NCBI GenBank assembly: GCA_029260755.1
Contig: JAJDCQ010000082.1
Span: 1 to 64,000 of the forward strand
DNA from: Planctomycetota bacterium
Lineage (GTDB): Bacteria; Planctomycetota; J058; JAJDCQ01
Direction: 5' to 3'
DNA: 64,000 nucleotides
Shown: positions 45,446-54,400 of the stretch, piece after piece
Layout: every line of letters begins with the position of its first letter
Numbering within the stretch: position 1 is the stretch's first letter
Notes under the pieces: model-generated
Told to the model about the DNA's origin: nothing
The model's input: only the letters and a program-made list of their open reading frames with translations
The model's database searches: none
Translations under genes and position numbers: made by a program

Positions 45446-45472
45446 TATCCTGCGCAGTCGTCGCTCCCGAGG

Positions 45473-47599
45473 TCAGTTGCCGGTGCAGATCACCGCGGGG
45501 ACGCTCGGACGGAGGAAGCTGACGGAGAAGACAATGTCATTGAAGTCTCTGTCGCTCCGGTCGCGCTCGGCGATCGTCAGGTCCTCGAACGCGAGGATCG
45601 TCACGTCGGGGTGGTTGGCGCCGACGCGTCCGTCCTCGCTCGAGAACGCGAGCACCTGGGCGAGCCCGCCCGGATTGAGCGACGGGACGGTGAAGAGCGG
45701 GTCGTTGCGGGCCGTCCCGGCGATCGCGTTCGCGAGGGTGTCGTTCGGGACGATGAAGAACCCGAGGGCGGTGTCGGCGGGCAGGTCCTGGGCGAACTGG
45801 AAGTCGCCGTGGGCGACGACGCCGCCCGGCGGGTCGAACCCGTCGGTCGTGAAGAGGAACTGGGCCGTCGCGAGGGCCTCGGCGACCGTCTCGGGCGGGT
45901 CGTCGGGGTCGAACGTGAAGAAGCCGAAGTCGCTGTCGAAGCCGGCCTCCTCGAAGAGGATGTCGACCTGGACGCTGACGTTGGTCCCCGCGAGGCCGGG
46001 CACGACGAACGACTCGACGCCGCGGAGCTGGAGCGCGTCGGGGAACTCGTTCCCGAGGAAGGTCTCGAGGAGGTCGTTTCCGGGCGCGTCGCCCTGCGGC
46101 GTCACGATCCCGGCATCGGCCACCGGCACGATCGAGATCACGTCGAAGCCCTGGCCGCCGAGGAGCGCCTCGGAGATCAGGCGGATCGTCACCTGCGAGG
46201 TCGCCGTCAGGTCGGGGTCCTCGGGGACGATCTCGATCTCGATCGTGTTGTCCTGCTCGCCGCCGCCGTCGGTGACCGCGACGAGCGCGCTGAAGAAGCC
46301 GTCGGGCCGCAGCTCGGCGACGACCTCGCTGTTCGGGACGTCGAGGTTGCGGCAGACGACCTGGATCACCTCGGTGAAGGCCTGCCCGCAGAGCGCGGCG
46401 GCGAGATCCTCGGCGTCCTCGATCCGGAAGAAGTCGCCGCCCGTGATGCAGACGCACGCCGGAAGCGTCGAGAGCTTCCCCTGCGGCTCGTTCTCGCGGA
46501 TGATCGCGTAGCCGTTGAGGACGATGTTCCGCGGGGCCAGCAGGTCGCTCGCGGCATCCGTCGACGCGGTGCGGTCCTCCTTCTCCTGGCTGAGGTTGCT
46601 CCCGAACGGCGAGGTCGGGATGCCGTCGGAGAGGAACGCGCAGATCCGCTTGGGCGCGGGGCTGTCCTCGGTCGCGTTGTTCTGCTCGTTGGCCGCGTCC
46701 TCCGCCTCCTGGTCGTCGTAGAGGTCGGCCACGGCCAGGAACGCCTCGGAGTAGTCAGTGCCGCCCTGCTCGGGGTCGTTCGGGATGTCGGCGATCAGCG
46801 CCATGAGCGCGTCGCGGTCCTCGATGAAGTCGGTCACGACGCGCGTGCGACCGCGGTCGCTGAACGCGACGACGGCGACGCGGATGAAGCGCAGGTCGAG
46901 CGAGTCGATCAGGCACATCGCGCCGGCGCACTCGGCGCCGAGCACCGTCTGCGGCAGCCCGGCCGTCTCGGGGATCTCGTCGATCTCGACGTCGAAGGAG
47001 ACGGCCTCCTGCGCGGCCGAGCCGGACTTGTCGATCACGACGCAGAGATCGACCGCGAGGGAGTCGTTGACCTTCAGCGACGCGAACCCCTCGACGAGGA
47101 TCGCGGGGTTCGGGCAGCTCGTCGGAACGCCGAAGACGGCGCCCGGGTGCGGGCTGACGATGTCCAGCCCGGCCGCGAGCTCGTTCCGGACGACGCTCAG
47201 CGACGGGAGACTGCCGGTGGCGAAGTCGACGTTGAAGACGCCGCCCTCGGTGCCGGGCTTGTAGACGGTGACCTGGGCTTCGACCGTCGCCGCGGCCACG
47301 ACGCGCCCGGCGACGACCGGCGCGACGACTCCGCCGCCGTCGGGGTCGTTGACGACGAAGCGCCCGTTCTGATCCGTGAGCTCGTCGGCCTCGATGCCGT
47401 CGACGCTGACGATCGCGCCCGAGATCGGCCGACCCGAGTCATCGACGACCTGGCCGGCGAACACGCCGTTCTGAGGGTTGCTCGTCTGGCCGACGAAGCC
47501 GCCCCCGCTGCTCCCCCCGCTGCAGCCGACGGCGGCGGCGAGCGCGATGATCGCGGTCGTCGCGACGACGGGTCGCAGGGTTCCCCCCATCCGTGCCAT
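45473..47599 (-). CDS. VWA-domain lipoprotein with C-terminal DUF4114
   Basis: 708 residues from ATG 47597-47599; the long upstream extension is spurious. The signal peptide with lipobox AAVGC puts the lipidated Cys at about residue 26. A carboxypeptidase-regulatory-like beta sandwich comes first (VFAGQVVDDSGRPISGAIVS). The VWA domain has the MIDAS motif DKSGS near residue 189 and GGTDYSEAF and ICAFLSDGIP further on. The end is a DUF4114 domain (FEDLTIAERDRSDRDFNDIV). MIDAS domains bind metal and ligands, so this is probably a surface adhesion or interaction protein. VWA and DUF4114 together are a known pairing in large exported proteins. Confidence 0.88.
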   Translation of the reverse strand: MARMGGTLRPVVATTAIIALAAAVGCSGGSSGGGFVGQTSNPQNGVFAGQVVDDSGRPISGAIVSVDGIEADELTDQNGRFVVNDPDGGGVVAPVVAGRVVAAATVEAQVTVYKPGTEGGVFNVDFATGSLPSLSVVRNELAAGLDIVSPHPGAVFGVPTSCPNPAILVEGFASLKVNDSLAVDLCVVIDKSGSAAQEAVSFDVEIDEIPETAGLPQTVLGAECAGAMCLIDSLDLRFIRVAVVAFSDRGRTRVVTDFIEDRDALMALIADIPNDPEQGGTDYSEAFLAVADLYDDQEAEDAANEQNNATEDSPAPKRICAFLSDGIPTSPFGSNLSQEKEDRTASTDAASDLLAPRNIVLNGYAIIRENEPQGKLSTLPACVCITGGDFFRIEDAEDLAAALCGQAFTEVIQVVCRNLDVPNSEVVAELRPDGFFSALVAVTDGGGEQDNTIEIEIVPEDPDLTATSQVTIRLISEALLGGQGFDVISIVPVADAGIVTPQGDAPGNDLLETFLGNEFPDALQLRGVESFVVPGLAGTNVSVQVDILFEEAGFDSDFGFFTFDPDDPPETVAEALATAQFLFTTDGFDPPGGVVAHGDFQFAQDLPADTALGFFIVPNDTLANAIAGTARNDPLFTVPSLNPGGLAQVLAFSSEDGRVGANHPDVTILAFEDLTIAERDRSDRDFNDIVFSVSFLRPSVPAVICTGN

Positions 47600-47649
47600 G
47601 GTCACTCTCCAACTTCTCTTCGCCGCGCCGGCCGGACGACCGGCAGACC

Positions 47650-47679
47650 ATCGTAGCGGGCGTACAAATTCCGTTCCAA
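47650..47679 (-). promoter_or_regulatory. Possible promoter of the VWA lipoprotein gene
   Basis: On the minus strand TTGGAA (plus-strand 47674-47679), 18 bases, then TACGAT (47650-47655). Each box matches consensus at four of six. The same TACGAT box serves the nearby tRNA-Asp promoter. Confidence 0.45.
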
Positions 47680-48158
47680 CGGGGGAATAGCAGACGGCGT
47701 GCCCGCCGACGCCGCCCGGCCCTGTACCTTCTCTCCATTGGCGCTTCTTCCGGGGGAGGTGGATGTTCCGGTGAGGCCTCTCCCGATCGTCGGATGGGGA
47801 GCCGCCGGCGGGGCGCGGCCGAATCGAGGCGATGGTGAGCGAACCTGTCGCGCGTGTTCGTGCGGCGGTCGGGCGCCGGTTGGCCACACCATCGGGCGGC
47901 GGCCGGCCGGCCCAAGTGGCCGCTTCCGTTCAGGTTCGCTCGTGTGGGGGTCCCTTGCAGGGGGTCCGGGGCGGGGCCAAGCTAGAGAGGTGCCGGAGGA
48001 GGGGTCACCCCTTCCTCACCCGTCCGGCGATTTCGATCTCGGGGGACCGGTCTCGCCGCGCGCGGCGGCGGATCGGCGGGGACGGGGGCGGCCGACGTCC
48101 GTGGAGCCCGGAGCGCCTCGAGCGGCCGGGTCGCGCGGTCCAGTCCGGGAAGCCCGAC
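47680..48158. other. Leader region of the PgsC-like operon
   Basis: About 480 bases between the VWA promoter and the operon's first plausible start codon. All frames are Arg/Gly/Pro-rich and unlike proteins, including the one in phase with the membrane protein, so I treat it as untranslated. It holds GAGGAGGGGTCACCCCTTCC near 47996-48015, a short palindrome. No promoter of good quality is seen for the operon, which may rely on another sigma factor. Confidence 0.4.
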
Positions 48159-51100
48159 TTGATCCAGCCAACGACCGCTCTCCTCGCCGCGGGCACCGCG
48201 GTCGTCACGCTCGGGGCGATCTTCCCGATCCCGATCTTCCCCGAGAACGACCTCGCCCACTCGGTCCTCACGACGACCTTCATCGGCCTGCTCGTGATGG
48301 TCATCTTCAACGAGTGGTTCGGCTGGCCGCTCTCGGGGATCATCGTCCCCGGCTACCTCGCGCCGGTCTTCTTCGTCCAGCCGCTCTCGGCCGTCGTGAT
48401 CATCGTCGAGGCGATCGCGACCTACCTCATCGTGCGCCTCTTCTCCGACGTCCTCTCGCGGACCCGGCTCTGGTCCCGCTTCTTCGGACGAGACCGGTTC
48501 TTCGCGTTCCTCCTCTTCGGGATCGCAATCCGCTGCGTCGGCGAGGGCTTCGCCTTCCCGCGGCTCGGTCAGTGGATCAACGACGCCTTCGGCGGGACGT
48601 TCGACTACCGGAACCACTTCTACAGCATCGGGCTGGTGATCGTGCCGCTGTGCGCGAACGCCTTCTGGAAGACCGGCCTCTCGCGCGGGCTGCTCGTCGG
48701 CACCTGCACGGTCAGCATCACCTACGCGTCGGTCCGCTGGCTCCTGATCCCGTTCACCAACTTCTCGATCAGCCACTTCGAGGTCTTCTACGGCTTCCAC
48801 GCGGCGAGCTTCCTCGGCAACGTGAAGGCGTCGATCATCGTTCTCACCGGCGCCTACCTCGCCAGCCGCACGAACCATCTCTACGGCTGGGACTACAACG
48901 GGATCCTCGTCCCGGCCCTGCTCGCCCTCGCCTGGTTCGAGCCGATCCGCATCGCCGCGACCGTCGTCGAGGCGTCCATCGCCGTCATGGCCACGAAGGC
49001 GCTCGTCAACACGCGCTGGCTCAAGACGACGACGATCGAGGGCGGGCGCCGGTTCCTCCTCGTGTATCTCGTCAGCTTCGCCATCAAGTGGTGCCTGGGA
49101 ATCGCCACGGCCGCCTGGTGGCCGACCTTTCCGATCCGGTCGATCTACGGGTTCGGCTTCCTCCTGACGACCCTCATCGCGGTCAAGGTGATGCAGAAGG
49201 GGACGATCACGATCCGGCCGCTCCTCCAGACGAGCCTCGTCGCGATGATCGGCGGCGCGCTCGCGACCGCGCTGCTCCGGGTGATCCTCCCGATGGGTCC
49301 GGCGGTCCCGCCCATCCCGCCGATCGATCTCCGCAACCCGGTCGTCGACGTCCCCGGCGATGTCCTCAACACGCTCGCCTTCGACCGCGCCCGGATGATC
49401 CGCGAGCAGGCCGAGAAGGGCTACGACCGGCCGCTCGGACCGGAGCTCGAACGCTTCTCGAGCGCGATCTCGAGCCTGGTCGCCGCGATCGACGCCGGCC
49501 CCGCCACCGAGGCCGCCCGGCCCTACCTCCGGCTCGCGGTGCGCAACTTCCGGGACCTCGGCTTCGAGATCGTCCGGCTGACCGACTCGCGGACCGGACG
49601 GCGCTACCTCTACGTGCGCGAGCGCGCGCGCGATCCGCGGCACCTCCGCGGCTGGGGGCTCTACCTGTTCCCGATGGAGCCGCGGGGCGAGCTCGTCCTC
49701 GAGGTGCCGCGGCCGGTCACCGAGCCGATCGCGATGGACGTCGCCATCGCGCTGACCGAGGCGCTGCCGGTGCGCGCGCTGCTGATCCACGGCGCCGAGC
49801 CGGGCAGTCGGGCCGACGGGAGCGCCGACGCGCTCCGCTTCCCGTTCAGCCCGTTCCAGACCGCCCACGAGGTGTTCGCCGACCGCGACGTCGTGCAGGT
49901 CCGGGCGTCGACCTCGGGGCGGAGCGAGATATACTTCGAGCGCGAGATCCCCGAGGCGCTCGACCTCGACGCGCTCCGGCGCCTCGTCGGCGAGCTCGAC
50001 ACCTTCCTCGCCGGTCAGGCCCGCTTCGACGCGCACAACGTCCAGCGCGTGGCCGCGCGCCGAACGTTCACGACGCTGGCGGCCAGCGACGCCGCCGCCA
50101 TCCAGCTCGTCTCCCGCCGCGTCGAGGGCGAGCCGATCGTCGAGGTCGAGGACGACCTCTCCGTCGCCGCCTTCATCCTCGGCTCGCTCTTCCGCGAGAC
50201 CGGCACGATCGCCCGGAGCGGCTCGGAGGCCTACCAGCCGCCGAGCCTCGCCGACGCCCTGTTCTTCGACGAGCGCATCCTCGAGCCGACGATCCGGCTC
50301 GCCACCGAGGTCGCGGCCGACGGCGAGATCGACGAGGGCCGCCTCGCCGCGATCGCTCTCTCGGCCGCCGCCGCCGGCTACGAGGTGGTGCGCTACCGGA
50401 CGGCTTACTCGCCCGAGTCCTACCTGACCCTCCGCGAGGCCGGACCGGTCGAGGGGCGTCGCCACTGGGGCTTCGTCTGCATCCGGACCGGGCCGGCCGC
50501 CCCGTTCGTGGTGGAGGTGCCCGCCCCCGTCACCGAGTACCACACCGTCGAGGCGGGCGCCCGCCTGTTCGACTTCCTCAACGCCCGCGCGATCATCGTC
50601 GCGACGGCGAGCCGCCTCGCGAACGCCGCCGGCACCGCCGACGTCAGCCACCGGGCGAACGTCCTGAACATGTTCCAGGTCGCCCACCAGGTCTGCCTCC
50701 GGTCGGCGCCGCCCGGCGAGGTCTGGGCGCTCCAGGTGAAGGGCTTCTCGCAGAACGACCCGTTCGAGGAGCCGGACGTCGTCATCTCGACGGGGCGGGA
50801 GCTGCGCCGCCGCGAGGACGTGCCCGAGGTGCTCGCCTCGCTCCAGCGGCAGCTCCTCCAGCTCGGCCCCGAGGTGGTCATCTACGACGGGACGATGCGG
50901 ACGCGGCGTTTCCACGGCGGCGGGAGCGTGCAGCGCGACTACGCCAAGACGCAGGCGGGCGGCGCGTTCGCCTACCTCTGGCTCTCCGACGAGTTCCGCG
51001 AGACGTTCCGCAGCCGCCCGGTCGACGAGAGCGTCGGCGACGCGTTCCACAGCCTCGAGGTCGAGCGGATCCGCGGCAACCTCGGCCCGTGGCTCTCGGC

Positions 51101-51476
51101 GTACGCGTCGCGCCTCGCGAGCCGGCCGATCGACGAGTCGGTCAGCTTCGACGAGCCGCTCTTCGCCGAGGTCGTCCGTCGCCTCGAGACGTACTCCGAG
51201 CTGCTCAACGTGGTCGACCTCGCCCACGGCCAGAGCCTGGCCGCCGACCTCGGCGGGCGCCTCGTCGCCTTCGTCGACATCCCGACGCGGCGCCGCTACG
51301 TGGTGCTCCTGCCATCGGAGCGCGACGCCCGCTACGTCGTGATCGTCAACCCGCACGCCCTCGAGCGCCGTCGCGTCGAGGTCAACGCCGACGAGGAGGA
51401 CCTGCCGAAGGTCGTCGACGACTTCATCCGCCGGAACTGGGGGAGCATGGTGATCCGCCGCGGGAGCAAGGACTGA
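48159..51476 (+). CDS. PgsC/CapC-like polytopic membrane protein fused to two degenerate hydrolase-like domains
   Basis: About 1105 residues if TTG at 48159 is the start; no better start is in frame before the first membrane helix. Residues ~1-385 are polytopic and internally duplicated. GWPLSGIIVPGYLAPVF (~54-70) and GWDYNGILVPALLALAW (~243-259) are the same PgsC signature, typical of the membrane subunit of poly-gamma-glutamate synthesis/export. Two soluble domains follow (~468-617 and ~740-948), related to each other and to the lipoprotein at 56289. Where that lipoprotein has PHCFE, these have PRPVTE (R518) and PAPVTE (A789). Where it has QLHGW they have QVRAS and QVKGF. The histidines are thus lost and both copies are presumably inactive. 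Confidence 0.85.
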   Translation: MIQPTTALLAAGTAVVTLGAIFPIPIFPENDLAHSVLTTTFIGLLVMVIFNEWFGWPLSGIIVPGYLAPVFFVQPLSAVVIIVEAIATYLIVRLFSDVLSRTRLWSRFFGRDRFFAFLLFGIAIRCVGEGFAFPRLGQWINDAFGGTFDYRNHFYSIGLVIVPLCANAFWKTGLSRGLLVGTCTVSITYASVRWLLIPFTNFSISHFEVFYGFHAASFLGNVKASIIVLTGAYLASRTNHLYGWDYNGILVPALLALAWFEPIRIAATVVEASIAVMATKALVNTRWLKTTTIEGGRRFLLVYLVSFAIKWCLGIATAAWWPTFPIRSIYGFGFLLTTLIAVKVMQKGTITIRPLLQTSLVAMIGGALATALLRVILPMGPAVPPIPPIDLRNPVVDVPGDVLNTLAFDRARMIREQAEKGYDRPLGPELERFSSAISSLVAAIDAGPATEAARPYLRLAVRNFRDLGFEIVRLTDSRTGRRYLYVRERARDPRHLRGWGLYLFPMEPRGELVLEVPRPVTEPIAMDVAIALTEALPVRALLIHGAEPGSRADGSADALRFPFSPFQTAHEVFADRDVVQVRASTSGRSEIYFEREIPEALDLDALRRLVGELDTFLAGQARFDAHNVQRVAARRTFTTLAASDAAAIQLVSRRVEGEPIVEVEDDLSVAAFILGSLFRETGTIARSGSEAYQPPSLADALFFDERILEPTIRLATEVAADGEIDEGRLAAIALSAAAAGYEVVRYRTAYSPESYLTLREAGPVEGRRHWGFVCIRTGPAAPFVVEVPAPVTEYHTVEAGARLFDFLNARAIIVATASRLANAAGTADVSHRANVLNMFQVAHQVCLRSAPPGEVWALQVKGFSQNDPFEEPDVVISTGRELRRREDVPEVLASLQRQLLQLGPEVVIYDGTMRTRRFHGGGSVQRDYAKTQAGGAFAYLWLSDEFRETFRSRPVDESVGDAFHSLEVERIRGNLGPWLSAYASRLASRPIDESVSFDEPLFAEVVRRLETYSELLNVVDLAHGQSLAADLGGRLVAFVDIPTRRRYVVLLPSERDARYVVIVNPHALERRRVEVNADEEDLPKVVDDFIRRNWGSMVIRRGSKD

Positions 51477-51477
51477 C

Positions 51478-54400
51478 GTGAAGCTCGCGGCCTGGCGTGG
51501 ACTGAGCGGACCGCGGCTGCTCGCGCTCGTCGCGGCTCTGTCGGCCGTGGTCGTCTACCGATCGGGCGTCCTCGACCCGGGCGAGGGCTCGCCCGAGCAG
51601 CGGGCGGCCCAGCGCAAGGTCGACCTGGCGACCCGCGCGCCGGCCTACGAGATCCGGGGCGACCTGCCCGCCCGCTTCCGCCTGCGGAGCGACGACCACG
51701 AGATCCGGATCATCACGAACCTGGTCATCCCCGACGACGAGGACGCGGTCCGGGCCGAGATGCGCTTCTACGGCCTCCGGGTCCGCGTCACCGACGAGGA
51801 CGGCGAAGAGGTCTGGGCCGGCGTGTTCTGGGAGCGGACGAAGAAGACGCGCGAGCGCGCGCCGAAGGAGCTGATCGACTCCGAGGACGCCTTCTTCATC
51901 GGCTCGTCCGAGACGCCCGCCGACAGCCGCTCGACCCATCTCTACGTCTCCGACCTCGTCGCCCGCGGCGCGGTCCATCTGGAGATCACGCCGGAGGTGG
52001 CCGAGGGCTACCCGATCCTGGTGCGTTGCTTCCGGCAGGAGCGGCTCGATCCAGCGAAGGCGCAGCAGCGCTGGGAGAAGTACGTCAGTCGCCACATGAC
52101 CGAACGGCTCTCCCCCTACAACAGCTTCGGCCCCGAGGTCGCCCAGCACGAGGAGCGCCTGCGCTTCCTCTCGGAGCGCTGGCTCCGCCTGCCGCCCGAG
52201 GGCGACCCGCAGACCGACTACGTCCTCCGGCCCCTCTACGTCACCGACTTCCGAAAGCAGCAGCGCACGATCGAGCGTGACGACGCGCCGCGGGGCGTCG
52301 ACGGCGGCCCCGGGCGCCACCTCGGGATCAACGTCGTCGGCCCGTGTGACCTGAGCGTCGAGGTGACCGCCGACGCGGACCCGGCGGCGATCCTCGCGCC
52401 GGACGAGCCGCGGCTGCTCCGGATCGAGGGGTTCAACGAGCAGGGGCGGATCGTCGACGCGATCCACCGGATCGAGGGGGAGGGGGCGAGCTACCAGCTC
52501 CTGCTGCTCAAGGTGCCCGCCGGCGTGGCGACGTTCACGGTCGCCCCGCTCAACTTCGCCGGCAACTTCCGCTTCTACATGGACAAGCTGCATCTCCTCG
52601 GCGGGCAGGAGATCAGCCGGGTGGTCGGGCGGAGCGGCGGCCGCGGCTGGTACGAGATCCGTCCCGACTTCGGCGCCGTGCGCTACTGGAACGCGCGGCG
52701 CGATCCGATCGGCGGCGACGACGGGCCGGCGATCGCCGATCGCCTCCCCGGCGAGGGCGCGCCGATCGTCGCACGCGTCGAGCACCAGAGCCGCGAGGAC
52801 GTGGCCGAGCTGATGATCTCGGCGCGGATCGGGATCCCGCCGGGCGACGCGGGCGCGACGCAGCTCTTCTCCTTCAGCTACGAGCTGCTCGACGAGGGCG
52901 GCGGCGTCGTCCACACCGAGGAGCTCTCGGGCAGCGCGCGGCCGAGCCTCTTCAGTCACTACGTCGATCCGGGCCGCGACACGGCGAGCGTGCCGAGCGA
53001 GGAGGTCCACTTCCGGATCATCGTGCCGAAGGCGGCGACGCAGATCCGGCTGTGGAGCGACGAGGACGTCGGCCTCGCCCTCTTCAGCCGGCTGCGCCTC
53101 CGCAAGGAGCTCGTCTACGTCCCCGAGGACTACCCCAAGAGCGCCGAGATCCGGCGGAGCCGGCTCGCGTTCGGTCGGCCGAAGAGCAAGATCTGGTTCT
53201 ACTTCAGGCCGCTCAACTACCGCGAGCTCGTCGCCGAGCGGCGCGATGTCCGGGTCGCCTACCAGCGGCGCCTCCTCGAGAGCCGAGAGCGCGAGCGCGA
53301 CCCGACCCAGTTCAGCAACTTCGGCCGCTTCCTCGCCCCGATCGGGCTGCCCGAGCGCGAGACGCTCTGGGAGGAGCTCTCGGTCGAGCCGGGCAAGCCG
53401 ATCGTCGGTCGGAGCTCGACCTGGAGCCGGGTGGCGCCGTTCGTCGACGAGACGGTGCGCGTTCACGACTTCCTCAACCCCGAGAACGAGCGGCCGATTC
53501 CCCTCCCGATCGTCTGGGCACGCCTCACCGGCGAGACGGTCGTGCGGGTCGGACGCGACGACGGCGCGGAGCGCCGCGCCGACGAGGAGGCCGCCCGGCC
53601 GCTCCTCGTCATCGTCTACGTCGACGGCGAGAAGCGGGTCGAGGAGCTCGTCTCGGGGCGGGCGGGGCAGCTCGACGCCGGCTTCGTCGGGCAGGGCGCG
53701 CGGGCGGTGCGGGTCGAGGTGTTCGAGCGCGGCGACGACGACGTCTTCGAGCCGATCGACCCGGGCGCCTTCGTCGTCCTCGCGAACGCGCCCCACGCCG
53801 AGCGGATCGAGGGCCACTGGGCCGAGCGGGAGACCCACCGTCTCGTCCGCGGCCGCCCGATCACCCTCGAGATCAACAAGCGCACCGTCGAGCCGGTCTC
53901 GCTCAACGTGTCGTCGTTCTTCCGGCCGCCGGTCGACGAGGACGGACATGAGCCCGCCCGCTACGAGATCGAGGCCGAGCTGAGCCGCGAGGAGCGGACC
54001 GACACCGGCGAGGTCCGGCCGATCGCGCTCGAGACGCGCGTCTTCAGCATCGTCTGCCCGACGCCGGACGAAGGGATCGTCCTCGGCGAGAGCGGGACGC
54101 TCTTCCGGGTCGGTCAGGCATTCTTCTACGGGCTGCGGTCCGACCTCCGCCCCGGGCGCTACCGGCTCGTGATGCGGCTCCTCGGCGAGGGCGAGGTGGC
54201 CGTCCGGTTCTCGCTCCTCGATCGCGCGCGCTTCCGGCTCGACCGGCAGCGCTGGGCCCGCGTCAACGTGAAGGGGCCGGCCCGGCTCCGGATCGAGGTG
54301 CCGATCGGCGCGGAGCTCCGCGAGCGCGGCGTCGACACCGTGAGGCTCCTCCTCAAGCGACAGCGCTTCGACGAGCCGGCCGTCCTCCGCGACCTGATCC

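Noticed and set aside
47699..51481. 1260-codon plus-strand frame over the PgsC-like gene
   Set aside because: Arg/Pro/His-rich translation with no membrane helices; the overlapping frame has the PgsC motifs.
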